A DNA stretch of 64,000 nucleotides from the NCBI RefSeq assembly GCF_000016385.1, contig NC_009376.1:1240001-1304000 (forward strand). The letters are read 5' to 3'. Made by a program: the position numbers and the translations under genes. This document shows positions 18,452-27,134 of the stretch, piece by piece. Numbering within the stretch: position 1 is the first letter of the stretch; every line of letters begins with the position of its first letter. This DNA comes from Pyrobaculum arsenaticum DSM 13514 (GTDB lineage: Archaea; Thermoproteota; Thermoprotei; Thermoproteales; Thermoproteaceae). The notes beneath the pieces are model-generated. The model worked only from the letters and a program-made list of their open reading frames with translations, was not told the origin of the DNA and ran no database searches.

Positions 18452-19546
18452 CTACCAGGAGGGCACCTGGGGCCTCTTTCTGCGTGATATGTAAATAACA
18501 GCCCCGGCCGCTGACGCTGAGATTATCAGGGCAATTGCCCACGCCACCGCCGCCGCGCCTTCTTGGTAGAAGGCGGACACCGCCGTCTGGGGGACAAACG
18601 CCGCCGCAAAGGCAACGAAGCCTCGCGTGTGCCTACTTATAAAAAGATCGGCGAGTATAGCCACGGCACCTGCCACGGAGGCCAAGAGCCAAGGCGGAGG
18701 CAACGTTGCAAGGGAGACATACAACGCGAGGACAAACGCCGACAGGTTGGCCACTGCGGCCCAGCCCCTCATCTTGGCGTAGAGAAGTACTGCGTACATC
18801 GCGGCGAGGAACAGCGCAACGTGTAGCAGAAGGGGGAGTGTCGAGAAGTAAAGCAAGGCGGCGGGCGACTCGGGCAGATGCCAAGACTGGAAAAGCTCAA
18901 CGGGGCCTGGGGCCACCAGGACGTATTTTGGAGAGTGGAAAAACACCTTGTCCTCAACCCCGTCGAGGCTCACCGCGGTTCCGTTAGCCCTCTTCACAAA
19001 CTCGACGAAGTTCCCCGCCACCACCTCCACTACCCCCATCTTCTGGGCCTCCTCGGCGCCGATTAGGTATTCCTTAGACCGGACACACCTCTCCGCAAAC
19101 TCCACGTTTCGCCCCCTTCTGCTCATCGCCTCCGCCAAGATGCTCAAGTGCTGCGCGATAACCCCAGGATCCTCCACCAGGAATACCAACAACACCGGCT
19201 GGCAAGCGCCTATTTTTGAGTGGGGCGCCATCCCGGCAATGTGGGTAGCCATTAGGATGTAGGTCCCCGCAGACGCCGCCTCTTCGCCATATACGTAGCC
19301 CAGCACCGGGACCTTTGAATGTAGGACTAGGCCCATTATGCGCTTAGCAGGCGCCGCCAGCCCACCAGGGGTGGACAAGAGCAACAACACAGCGCCGCCG
19401 CCCCTCTCCGCCGCCTCAACCGCCTTAGCCACCTGCCAGTAGGTGTGAGGCCCCACGACGCCGCGTACATCGACGACGTACACAGTAGATACGTTGTAGC
19501 CAGCTACCGCCGCGGCTAAGGCCGCAAAAAGAAGTAGAAACCGCAC
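18452..19546 (-). CDS. NfeD/ClpP-class membrane serine protease
   Basis: The 364-residue protein has a signal peptide, then a ClpP-like domain with STPGG at 58-62 and the nucleophile S92 in EEAASAGTYI; K162-163 region RSKEYLIGAEEAQKMGVV follows, as in Pyrococcus PH1510-type proteases that use a Ser-Lys dyad. About 130 residues of C-terminal membrane segments follow, ending in a basic tail. PH1510 cleaves stomatin; no stomatin gene is adjacent here. It works at the outer face of the cytoplasmic membrane. Confidence 0.88.
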   Translation of the reverse strand: MRFLLLFAALAAAVAGYNVSTVYVVDVRGVVGPHTYWQVAKAVEAAERGGGAVLLLLSTPGGLAAPAKRIMGLVLHSKVPVLGYVYGEEAASAGTYILMATHIAGMAPHSKIGACQPVLLVFLVEDPGVIAQHLSILAEAMSRRGRNVEFAERCVRSKEYLIGAEEAQKMGVVEVVAGNFVEFVKRANGTAVSLDGVEDKVFFHSPKYVLVAPGPVELFQSWHLPESPAALLYFSTLPLLLHVALFLAAMYAVLLYAKMRGWAAVANLSAFVLALYVSLATLPPPWLLASVAGAVAILADLFISRHTRGFVAFAAAFVPQTAVSAFYQEGAAAVAWAIALIISASAAGAVIYISRRKRPQVPSW

Positions 19547-19567
19547 AAATTACTTATGGTATAAATT

Positions 19568-19654
19568 CTAAAGCACCCCTACGCCCACCCCAGTGGTGAC
19601 GCGCCGCTCTTCTTTCTCTTTCTTATCCTTCTTCGATGTCTTTTCGCTGGTCAT
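19568..19654 (-). CDS. Candidate 28-residue Lys/Glu-rich small protein
   Basis: ATG at 19654-19652 opens a 28-residue frame (MTSEKTSKKDKKEKEERR... ending GVGVGVL) to TAG at 19568. A TATA-like TTTTTAATATTTTA (about 19672-19686) is centred 24-25 bp upstream, the same leaderless geometry as the well-supported genes here. The frame sits in the 166-bp gap between the RadA-family gene and the protease gene. Its charged composition is plausible for a small nucleic-acid or ribosome-associated protein, but I recognise no family. Confidence 0.4.
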   Translation of the reverse strand: MTSEKTSKKDKKEKEERRVTTGVGVGVL

Positions 19655-19712
19655 GAACGGGCCTTGGAGCTCTTTTTAATATTTTATGTTGTACCCCCGT
19701 ATTTGCAACACG

Positions 19713-20651
19713 TCAGTGCAGCCCGTCGCTTGAAATTTGGTAGGCGATCTCCACGTCCGGGGCCATGCCTGGGACGTCCAGCGGCCACATACGGCCCTCC
19801 GGCCTCATCTTGTTGGGCCGGCTCATCATAAACCTGGCGTTTACCGCGTGGGCGATGACGTTTCCCCCCGCCGGCCTCTTAGAGGCGAAGACCTCAGGTA
19901 CGTCCATCACCTGGTTCGTCAGGATAGACGTGACGCCGAAAGTCCTCGCGTGCCGCCTCAGCCAGTCTACGAGGTAGTGGATCCTCTGCTGCCTAGCGGC
20001 TAGGTGCTCCCTACCCACAAACTCGGCGCGGTAAAGCGCCGTGATGGTATCCACAACTACGAGGCGGCAGCCCTCAGCGACGTGCTTGGGGATCTCGAAC
20101 TTCACGATCTGCTCCAGCTGGACCACGTTGGCCGGCTGGTATACGTATACGGAGTCCCCCACCTTGTCGATGTCGGCCTCAAACCTCTTGGCCACGGCCT
20201 CCACCAGCTCGTGGCTGAAGGTCCCCTCCGTGTCTATGTACACCACCCTCCCCGTGAACCCCTCTTTAAGCGCGGCGACTGAGAGCTGGTGCGCCAGCAT
20301 TGACTTCCCCGCGCCGAACTCCCCGGCGAACTCGTAGATAAAGCCCTCCCTAATCCCCCTCCACGGCGTCTTCTCGTCGAAGTCTGCCACCCCCGTCTTA
20401 AACGTCTTGTACTGCCTCGCCCTCAGCTCCTTCACCGTGGCCGCCCTAACGCCGCCGGCCTTCGCCAAGGCTTGCTGGATTATCTTCACAGCTCTGTCGT
20501 ACTCCACGCCGGCCTCCACAAGCTCCTCCACCGTGAACTCGGCGAGGTGCTCCACCGACACTACGCCCAGCTCCCTAAGCCTCTCCAACGTCTTCGGCCC
20601 CACCCCCTCCAGCGATGAGAGGTCGTCCCGCTCTGTCTTCCTCCTGCTCAT
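19713..20651 (-). CDS. RadA/RadB-family recombinase paralogue
   Basis: The 312-residue protein has an N-terminal helix-hairpin-helix domain (SLEGVGPKTLERLRELGV, residues 13-30) and a RecA core with Walker A GEFGAGKS at 110-117, VVYIDTEGTF, and Walker B LVVVDTITALYRAEF. The LAARQQ and TNQV motifs of RadA are kept, but Walker A has AGKS instead of SGKT and the spacing before it is shortened. This looks like a divergent RadA paralogue rather than the main recombinase; a role in recombination or its regulation is inferred. It starts 4 bp after the end of the upstream membrane-protein gene. Confidence 0.85.
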   Translation of the reverse strand: MSRRKTERDDLSSLEGVGPKTLERLRELGVVSVEHLAEFTVEELVEAGVEYDRAVKIIQQALAKAGGVRAATVKELRARQYKTFKTGVADFDEKTPWRGIREGFIYEFAGEFGAGKSMLAHQLSVAALKEGFTGRVVYIDTEGTFSHELVEAVAKRFEADIDKVGDSVYVYQPANVVQLEQIVKFEIPKHVAEGCRLVVVDTITALYRAEFVGREHLAARQQRIHYLVDWLRRHARTFGVTSILTNQVMDVPEVFASKRPAGGNVIAHAVNARFMMSRPNKMRPEGRMWPLDVPGMAPDVEIAYQISSDGLH

Positions 20652-20654
20652 GCC

Positions 20655-21260
20655 CTATGGTGTTGTCGAAAATTTAAATTCAGGCGCTGAGGCTTGCCCC
20701 AGCTTGCCCAAGCCTCTGTACATTAGCCAAGTGGCAACCACTACGGGCACAAGCAAAAAGAAGAAGAGATATAGGATGAATGCCTTATGGAACTCGGGCA
20801 CCTTCAGCTTGTCGTACAGCTCTTTGGAGCCAAGCACGAAGACAAAGACGTAGCTGACGAGCGAGACCGCATTAGACGATAGGTACAGCCCAATCCCAGC
20901 CGGTGGCGATAATAAAAAGAGGGGCAACGCGGCTATGTAAAGGGCGACTGCGACAAATGTGAACAACACCCCCCGCGCCGGCCAGTTACCACTTCCCAAA
21001 ACCGCATTGTACCCCCTCCACAGCTTATATAGGCCCACAAACCCTACGGCCGCCGCGGCGAAAACAGCAGCAAGGAATAAAAGAAACACGGCAACCCCGC
21101 CCGGGTCTAGTAGCCGAACGCCTAAAACAACCACAGCAAGCACTGCCGCAAATGGCACAAGAAACAAAAGTTGCGAGATCAGCACGTACTTAAACCCCTC
21201 CCTCAACACGGCAACTTCCACCACATGGTTAGAGAACTGCCTTAAAATAGCTTCACGCAT
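20655..21260 (-). CDS. Multi-pass membrane protein, DUF973-like
   Basis: From the ATG at 21260 the product has 201 residues with about five transmembrane segments and an N-terminal amphipathic part. The layout (helix, paired TM segments, KLWRGYNAVL loop) resembles crenarchaeal DUF973 membrane proteins, but this is from general appearance only. It precedes the RadA paralogue by 3 bp and may be co-transcribed with it. Confidence 0.6.
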   Translation of the reverse strand: MREAILRQFSNHVVEVAVLREGFKYVLISQLLFLVPFAAVLAVVVLGVRLLDPGGVAVFLLFLAAVFAAAAVGFVGLYKLWRGYNAVLGSGNWPARGVLFTFVAVALYIAALPLFLLSPPAGIGLYLSSNAVSLVSYVFVFVLGSKELYDKLKVPEFHKAFILYLFFFLLVPVVVATWLMYRGLGKLGQASAPEFKFSTTP

Positions 21261-21326
21261 CCGTGAAGACTGACACCAAGAAAAGTACTCCGGCATCCCC
21301 GCACTTCCGTATCACGTTGCCGGCTT

Positions 21327-21740
21327 CTAGGCCGTCGACACAAGCCATAATTTGCCCCGCTGGAGTAACAGAACAGCGCACCTCCTCGCCTTCAGAGCGG
21401 CGTCGTAATCCCTGGTGACAACTGCGCAACTGGAGTTGCATTCGGATTCGCATAGCTCCACGGCGTATTGCTCAGCCGGCTTCTGCTCGGAGAAGCGGCA
21501 GTCAAGGCCGTACCGCCGGCAGAGGTCAAGATAGCGCCTCGCCAGCGGCATGTGGGACTCGTGCCACGCGTCTATTACAAACACCGCCTCTACGCCGGAT
21601 TCGGCGGCCGACTGGAAAAGCTCTTCCGGGTACGCGAGGGAGGCGGCGATGGAGAAGACGTCTACGTAGAGGCGTTGAAAATCGCTAAGCGAGGCCGGCC
21701 TCAGCACAAAGCGGCCTTTCTTGGTCTTCCTAACGGCCAT
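21327..21740 (-). CDS. Small protein with PIN-like features, unknown function
   Basis: The 137-residue product has a beta-alpha layout with YVDVFSIAASLAYPEEL, VFVIDAWHESHMPLARRYLD and CAVVTRDYDAALKARR. Acidic residues after beta strands (V-x-D-V-F, V-I-D-A, T-R-D-Y-D) suggest a PIN-like nuclease fold, but the match is not firm. It overlaps the upstream SWIM-domain gene by 11 bp, so they are probably one operon. Confidence 0.6.
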   Translation of the reverse strand: MAVRKTKKGRFVLRPASLSDFQRLYVDVFSIAASLAYPEELFQSAAESGVEAVFVIDAWHESHMPLARRYLDLCRRYGLDCRFSEQKPAEQYAVELCESECNSSCAVVTRDYDAALKARRCAVLLLQRGKLWLVSTA

Positions 21741-22308
21741 GCCACCTCTCCACGAGGAATTTCGCCGTGGCTAACGGAACCTCCTCGCCTTCTATTTCGA
21801 GAATCTCAAAGCCGTTGCACTTCACCACTATCCGTCTCGTGTTTGAGATTACCAAGATTTTGTACTTGGGCGAAGTGTAGAAGGTGAGGTCTATCTTCTC
21901 GGCGGCGGGCTTCACGTATAGCTCCCCGTTGGCCTCCAGCCTCCCCCTGCACTCCACCTCGCCCTCGGCGATGTATACGCGCCTGCGCTCTGCCTTCTCC
22001 AAGGCCTTTTTGTACCTCCTGTACAGCATGACGGCGGCGACGTGGGTGCATACGTCGCGTTGTCTAGCAAAGCCGAAGTGTGAGAAGTAGCATGAACAGT
22101 GCCACCGCCCGTCCTCCTCGGAATACCACACTAGATAGACGGGCTTCCAGTCTCCCAGCTCCCGCTTCCCCTCTACCTGGTAGGACCCGTCCCTCCCCTC
22201 CTTGACGTCGCCTAGACGCAGAACCGCCTTACGGAGCCACGACTTAGACTTACCCGGAAACAGCGACCTAAGCTCCTCCAAGGCCGCGTCCAGCGCCTCG
22301 CGGCGCAT
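21730..22308 (-). CDS. SWIM zinc-finger protein
   Basis: The 192-residue protein has a SWIM finger, C71-x-C73-x13-C87-x-H89, in RWHCSCYFSHFGFARQRDVC followed by TH. SWIM domains bind DNA or proteins and archaeal stand-alone versions often sit near nuclease or recombination genes; here the next gene may encode a PIN-like protein. The C-terminal 90 residues look like a beta-rich domain of unknown role. The ATG at 22308 is preceded by TATTATAAATAT (about 22324-22335), 20-25 bp upstream. Confidence 0.82.
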   Translation of the reverse strand: MRREALDAALEELRSLFPGKSKSWLRKAVLRLGDVKEGRDGSYQVEGKRELGDWKPVYLVWYSEEDGRWHCSCYFSHFGFARQRDVCTHVAAVMLYRRYKKALEKAERRRVYIAEGEVECRGRLEANGELYVKPAAEKIDLTFYTSPKYKILVISNTRRIVVKCNGFEILEIEGEEVPLATAKFLVERWHGR

Positions 22309-22579
22309 CTATCTCTACTTCACCATATTATAAATATCTGGATCGGATCAATCCCGCTATAGGCATGCCAGCACAATCACCGGCCGGTAGCCGCGGCGTC
22401 GCCGCCTCGGCATCCAGCCAACAACAGCGACGGCGAACTCCCTCCTACGGGCCTCCAGCCTCAAGCACAGGGTAGTAAACAGTATGAAGCCAGAGAAAAC
22501 CCGGCTCAGTTCTTCCTATCTCTTTGCCTGGGGCCTTCCCCGGCGGCTAGGCGCAAAAGGTTAATAATCCGCGGCGCAA

Positions 22580-23647
22580 ATGGAAGCGGTGACCCGCTGG
22601 ATTTGGGCGCTTCTGCTAGTGACCGGCGCAGCCTACGCGGCTTCCTCCTACTGGGCAGGTAGCTACCTAGTAGTGAACCTCACAGAGGCGGTGGAAGCGG
22701 AGAACTTCGACTACATTTTCAACTGGGGTAACTGCACGGTGTACGTCACCGTCTACAGAAGCATAGACGTAAACAAGAAGAGTGGGCTGATGCTACCCGG
22801 CATAGCCCTGCTACCCCAGGCTTGGCAGAACTACACCCTCGCCGAACTCGCCGCTGTGCTTGACGGCGCTCTGCAAGTCTTGGGCAACGAGTTCCAAGTA
22901 GGGGCGGAGGTGATCGATGTAGCCCCGGCGGCCTTTAGCGTCTCCACGAAGGGGTGGAGAGCCGCGATGAGGGTCCAGGCGCAGAGCCTCGGCGAGTTTG
23001 TGGAGGGAGCCGCGAGAGAGCTCGGAGCTACAAAGGTGATTTTCTACACGGGCCGTGAGGTGTCCTCAACCTCGGTGGGCAGCGGCGGGCGAGAGAGGCT
23101 TGTGTACATCACCTACGTGGTTAAGAACCTCGGAGATGTGTTGCTCGAATTCTCATTCTACCCACCCTACTTTGTTGTAAAGACCTCGAATTTCACAAAG
23201 GCGAAGCAAATACTGGAGAAGATAGAGAGCGTCGTGGGTGATCGGGTGAGGACAAATGTCTACGTAGGCCGCGTCTTAACCGCCGACGACTGGAATAGGC
23301 TCAGGTCAGCCGCCGAGATGTGGGCGTGGGAGAGGGGACAGAGAAAGGCGACCCCATGCGGCGGGTTACCCGTGGTTGGGAGCTATGGCGGCAGCTTAGT
23401 CGTTGTGTACCTTCCCACGGGCAACACGGCCAGTGTTGACAGAGCTACAGCTGAGCAGTACGTGAGGAGGTTTGTGGAGCTTGCCGGGTTATGCCCCTCT
23501 CCACTAGTGGCCGCCATAGGACCCGAGGCATGCATAGAACTGCCCGAGGATCCAGTAATGAGGGCGCAGAAACTTGCCGCCTTGGCTTCTGCTATCGCCG
23601 CCTTCGCGGTAGGCCTTTCCCTTAAGCTCTCGAGGAGGCGTGGGTGA
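22580..23647 (+). CDS. Secreted, C-terminally anchored protein, unknown function
   Basis: The 355-residue product has a signal peptide (WIWALLLVTGAAYAASS), an extracellular domain of about 300 residues with several N-x-S/T sites and a few Cys (C52, C262, C301, C314 region), and a C-terminal transmembrane helix followed by KLSRRRG. This is the layout of an archaeal cell-surface protein with a stop-transfer anchor. I recognise no family. The TATA-like GGTTAATAATCC (about 22557-22568) precedes the ATG. The last 26 bp overlap the convergent nnr gene. Confidence 0.7.
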   Translation: MEAVTRWIWALLLVTGAAYAASSYWAGSYLVVNLTEAVEAENFDYIFNWGNCTVYVTVYRSIDVNKKSGLMLPGIALLPQAWQNYTLAELAAVLDGALQVLGNEFQVGAEVIDVAPAAFSVSTKGWRAAMRVQAQSLGEFVEGAARELGATKVIFYTGREVSSTSVGSGGRERLVYITYVVKNLGDVLLEFSFYPPYFVVKTSNFTKAKQILEKIESVVGDRVRTNVYVGRVLTADDWNRLRSAAEMWAWERGQRKATPCGGLPVVGSYGGSLVVVYLPTGNTASVDRATAEQYVRRFVELAGLCPSPLVAAIGPEACIELPEDPVMRAQKLAALASAIAAFAVGLSLKLSRRRG

Positions 23648-25145
23648 CCTCCTCTCTTGCAAATTTCCTAATTACGCCCGGTATCTTGTCCAGGAGGTCG
23701 CTTGCGGTGATGTGGAAGCATAACTGGGCGGCCGCCTCCTCTCCTGCCAGCCCATTGACGAAGGCGGCCACCGCTGCCGCCTCTAGAGGGTTTGTAGTTT
23801 TTGTCAAAAACGCCGCGACTAGCCCCGTCAACACGTCGCCGGTGCCGCCGACAGTCATGGCGGGGGTGCCTGTGGCGTTTATCTTCACCTTGACCCCGTC
23901 GGATATGACGTCGTATCTGCCCTTTAGCAAAATGACTGCGCCTATTGATGCGGCTTGTTGCTTCACGACCTCTGCCCTCTCCCTAAGGGCTTCAGGCGGC
24001 TCAATTCCCGTAAGCGCCTTGAACTCCCCGGCGTGGGGCGTATAGATAGTAACCCCCGCCGCCTTTTCGCCCCTTAGCGCCTTCAAGGCGTCTGCGTCTA
24101 CCACCAGCGGTTTTCTGCCGGCGAGCCTCTTGAAGATTTCCCTAACGGCGTCTGGGGTCTCCCCCTCTGTGCCGAGGCCGGGGCCAATAGCCACTACGTC
24201 AAATCTCTCCGCCAAAGAGGCGATCTTTTCAACGTGTCTCAGCGATAGCCGGGGGCCTTCTAGGGGCACTGCTATCACGTCGGGGCCCATGGCCTTTGCC
24301 GCATAAGCCGCCGGCTCCGGCGCGGCGATCACTGCGAGATCCACCCCAGCCCTCAAGGCGGCTTTAGCCACAAATACCGGAGCGCCGGAGTACTCCAAGG
24401 AGCCTCCCACCACTAGAACCCGACCGTGGTCGCCCTTTTTCGAGTCGGCTCTCCGGGAGAAGTTCAGGTAGGCAAAGTCGCCGGGGCCGACTATGACCTC
24501 TGCCTCAGGCGGAATGCCAATCGGCTCCACCACCAGCTCCCCCACGTACCGCGCCGCGCTGGGGGCGAGGAGTCCCTTCTTCGCCTTGTGGAAAGTCACG
24601 GTGAGAGCCGCCTTCACTGCCTTGTCTCTCACCTCGCCCGTGTCGGGGTCTAAGCCGCTTGGGATATCCACCGCCACCTTAGGCGCCGGGGCGATGTTCA
24701 TGAGCTCAATCGCCGTTGCGTGCGGCTCCCTCAATGCGCCCCTAATCCCCGTGCCTAGGACCGCGTCTATTATAACATCTGCCCACATAAGCCAGTCTTG
24801 CAACGCCAAGAGCTCAAGAGGGGACTGAACCACAGCAACCTCGACCCCCCACAGCCTCCTAACAGCATGGTAGTTCCTCGCCGCTAGCTCCTCCCTTGGC
24901 TCGCCCAGCGCGATCACCCGCACCTCCTTCCCAGCGGCGTGGAGGTGCCTCACAGCCACGTAGCCGTCCCCCCCGTTATCTCCCGTCCCGCATATAGCCA
25001 ACACCCTAGAAGCGTGGGGATACTTCTTCAAAATATTACGCGCCACAGCGGCCCCCGCGTTTTCCATGAGAACCAGCCGGGGCACGCCGAGCCACTCGGC
25101 GTTTCTATCAGCGACGTACATCTCAAGTGATGTTATTACGTCCAT
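23622..25145 (-). CDS. nnr: Bifunctional NAD(P)HX epimerase / ADP-dependent dehydratase
   Basis: The 507-residue protein joins an N-terminal YjeF_N epimerase domain (CGTGDNGGDGYVAVRHL) to a C-terminal ribokinase-like dehydratase (VVAIGPGLGTEG, and GGTGDVLTGLVAAFLTK). It repairs hydrated NADH and NADPH, which form readily at high temperature. Length and order are typical of the bifunctional form. The ATG at 25145 has a TATA box CTATAAAAAAC at about 25163-25173. Confidence 0.95.
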   Translation of the reverse strand: MDVITSLEMYVADRNAEWLGVPRLVLMENAGAAVARNILKKYPHASRVLAICGTGDNGGDGYVAVRHLHAAGKEVRVIALGEPREELAARNYHAVRRLWGVEVAVVQSPLELLALQDWLMWADVIIDAVLGTGIRGALREPHATAIELMNIAPAPKVAVDIPSGLDPDTGEVRDKAVKAALTVTFHKAKKGLLAPSAARYVGELVVEPIGIPPEAEVIVGPGDFAYLNFSRRADSKKGDHGRVLVVGGSLEYSGAPVFVAKAALRAGVDLAVIAAPEPAAYAAKAMGPDVIAVPLEGPRLSLRHVEKIASLAERFDVVAIGPGLGTEGETPDAVREIFKRLAGRKPLVVDADALKALRGEKAAGVTIYTPHAGEFKALTGIEPPEALRERAEVVKQQAASIGAVILLKGRYDVISDGVKVKINATGTPAMTVGGTGDVLTGLVAAFLTKTTNPLEAAAVAAFVNGLAGEEAAAQLCFHITASDLLDKIPGVIRKFAREEVTHASSRA

Positions 25146-25187
25146 AAAGTCACTATACTAACAGTTTTTTATAGAGCGCCTCCGCGT

Positions 25188-26675
25188 TTAGCGATTTTTC
25201 TGTATCAAAATAGCTGTAACTAACGCAATGGGCATGCCGACAAGTCCTGAAAAGCTTCCTGTGATCAACATTGCGAAGTACCTCACCGCGAAATCCCAAT
25301 CAGGATTTGGAAAAACAACAACTGGGCCATATGGTACTAAGAACGTAGATACGCCGATAAAAACTACAGTGATGATAAATAGGTAAGCCCCTATTAAACC
25401 TCTAGCAACCTCCCCACGAGTTGGGTAAAATCTAGCGGCAAATAAACCAGTTAAAAACGAAACAACTACGACTGCCACAATAATTTTAGTCATTACCTCT
25501 GTAAATGAGTAAATATCTGAAAATGTGTAAACTCTAACACTATAAACGTAATATACAATGTAGATAACAAGAAACGCGACGCCCAGCGTAAGAGGTTTTA
25601 ACCCAATCCTCCTAACCTCCAGCACAAGAGGTATAAACAACGCCGTGATTATAAACAACCTAATCCACAATTGATCAGTAAACATGGACACGGTTTCCCT
25701 CGTTCCTAATAGGTTATACACCTCCTTTCTCTTCATCTCTGCAGGTGTTGGATTTATGCCTAGACATGTGGCAAGCGCTTTGCCCATCGAGTAGGGGGGT
25801 ACGCCAATGCTGGTGAGTATTCCCAGACTCGGAGCGATGTCTATTAGCAAAAATTCTTCATAACACACCCCTGGGGCAATGCCTCTACCTGCTATGAACA
25901 TAAAAGTGTTCATAACTGTGTCCTCTCCCCCGCCGTGGTGACCACCTTTTTTAAAACCGTGGTCACTAAGCACTACCACAACGCCTCTATTTAAAACATC
26001 TGAGATCTCTGAAATAAAGCCGGCAATTAATATGAGGTAATTTTTAACTGTCGCGTTGTACTCCTTTGAAAAACCACCTGCCTTATGCCCAATTACATCT
26101 ACATCATTTACCGTAACCCAGATAAAAACCTTGGAGCCGTTGGAAAGATTAGCCCTAAGCACCTCTACGGCTTTTTTCAGCGCCAAACTCCCCTGGCCGG
26201 CGCCTTCGTCTATCGCCACCGCCTTTACGCCGAATATCGTCTCTATCAAACCGTCGCCGATGTTAATTATCTTAAACCCTTTCTCCCTAGCTAAGTCGAT
26301 TAGCCCAGTGATTTTTACTTTAAAAGCCCCCTCATTAGAAACAACTCCATGAACAGCAGGCGGGACTCCTGTTAATATTGACGCCCTGCTGGGGCCTGAA
26401 TAAGATGGATAAACCGAACGCCCATTTGGCAAAAACAGCCCCATGTCTAAAAGCACAGAAGTCTCTGCACTCCGTATATAGCTTTGAACTACTGGTGAAG
26501 AAGCACCATCAAGCAAGACGACTATTATAAAGTCCGGAGTTTCTCCGCCAGTCTCAATAGGCGAAGAATACGGTAAATTCACTCCTCTGTATTGAAGCCA
26601 GGTGTTGTATGCAACAATAGACAAAGCGAGGAATATAATAGAATAAACAACAACCAGTAGCACAATTCTTATCAC
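25188..26675 (-). CDS. Membrane-anchored alkaline-phosphatase-superfamily phosphodiesterase
   Basis: The 495-residue protein begins with a transmembrane anchor, followed by an alkaline-phosphatase-fold catalytic domain: D56 in LLDGASS, the nucleophile region SYSGPSRASILTG (92-104), the metal-site VNDVDVIGHKAGG, and LSDHGFKKGGHHGGGED. About six C-terminal transmembrane segments follow from residue 335. Relatives include type I phosphodiesterases/nucleotide pyrophosphatases and GPI ethanolamine-phosphate transferases, so transfer or hydrolysis of a lipid- or sugar-linked phosphodiester outside the cell is likely; the substrate is unknown. The gene is clearly more AT-rich than its neighbours, which may indicate separate acquisition. 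Confidence 0.82.
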   Translation of the reverse strand: MIRIVLLVVVYSIIFLALSIVAYNTWLQYRGVNLPYSSPIETGGETPDFIIVVLLDGASSPVVQSYIRSAETSVLLDMGLFLPNGRSVYPSYSGPSRASILTGVPPAVHGVVSNEGAFKVKITGLIDLAREKGFKIINIGDGLIETIFGVKAVAIDEGAGQGSLALKKAVEVLRANLSNGSKVFIWVTVNDVDVIGHKAGGFSKEYNATVKNYLILIAGFISEISDVLNRGVVVVLSDHGFKKGGHHGGGEDTVMNTFMFIAGRGIAPGVCYEEFLLIDIAPSLGILTSIGVPPYSMGKALATCLGINPTPAEMKRKEVYNLLGTRETVSMFTDQLWIRLFIITALFIPLVLEVRRIGLKPLTLGVAFLVIYIVYYVYSVRVYTFSDIYSFTEVMTKIIVAVVVVSFLTGLFAARFYPTRGEVARGLIGAYLFIITVVFIGVSTFLVPYGPVVVFPNPDWDFAVRYFAMLITGSFSGLVGMPIALVTAILIQKNR

Positions 26676-26699
26676 GTATATATGAATTTTCTAATGTAC

Positions 26700-26948
26700 T
26701 TATACTTTTCTTCTCCTATTTAGAAGAACCTCTCCAGTTTCTAATCTTATCTCGACAATTCTGTGATATGGAATAAAACGCTCTTTCCCACCCACGTTTA
26801 TCACAACGCCGTCTTGGCCTATCTCCACTACGTCGTCTGTTGAGCCCACCTCCTCCCCGCCGGCGCCGCCGCGGCTGATGTACCAAAATAGGGCGCGGCG
26901 GCCTGTCCACTTTACCTTGTTGAAAATTTGCTTCATGGGGTTAGTCAC
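26700..26948 (-). CDS. DUF504/UPF0248-type small protein
   Basis: The 82-residue protein (KQIFNKVKWTGRRALFWYIS, RFIPYHRIVEIRLETGEVL) resembles the archaeal DUF504 family in its N-terminal N-K-V-K-W motif and the IPYHRIVEI motif. Function is unknown; members are sometimes fused to nucleic-acid enzymes. The GTG at 26948 lies 22 bp after CTATATAATAAC (about 26964-26975) and is preferred to the ATG at 26936. Confidence 0.75.
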   Translation of the reverse strand: MTNPMKQIFNKVKWTGRRALFWYISRGGAGGEEVGSTDDVVEIGQDGVVINVGGKERFIPYHRIVEIRLETGEVLLNRRRKV

Positions 26949-27014
26949 GTCTACATATGCCTCCTATATAATAACTTGAAGATTGGGGTTATAAGCGGAG
27001 AAGGTGCGGTTGGC

Positions 27015-27095
27015 ATGGATTTAAGGAAGAATATCTGGGTGCGCATTCTCAGGAAGAAGGGGGCGGAATCGCCCTACGAGGTGGAGTACTACTAA
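27015..27095 (+). CDS. Candidate 26-residue basic small protein
   Basis: ATG at 27015 opens a 26-residue frame (MDLRKNIWVRILRKKGAES... ending YEVEYY) to TAA at 27093-27095. GGTTATAAG (about 26987-26995) is centred 23-24 bp upstream, as for established leaderless genes. It fills the gap between the divergent DUF504 gene and the lysJ-like gene, which has its own TATA box downstream. Composition is protein-like, with basic N-terminus and acidic/aromatic C-terminus, but I recognise no family. Confidence 0.42.
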   Translation: MDLRKNIWVRILRKKGAESPYEVEYY

Positions 27096-27134
27096 CGGCG
27101 GGGGCGTATATATACTACAAATTTCACGTTTTCA

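Noticed and set aside
21253..21453. 66-codon minus frame between the DUF973-like and PIN-like genes
   Set aside because: It mostly overlaps the end of the PIN-like gene in another frame and has no promoter of its own.
25188..26675. AT-rich phosphodiesterase gene as part of a mobile element
   Set aside because: No integrase, terminal repeats or attachment site is visible; only base composition differs.
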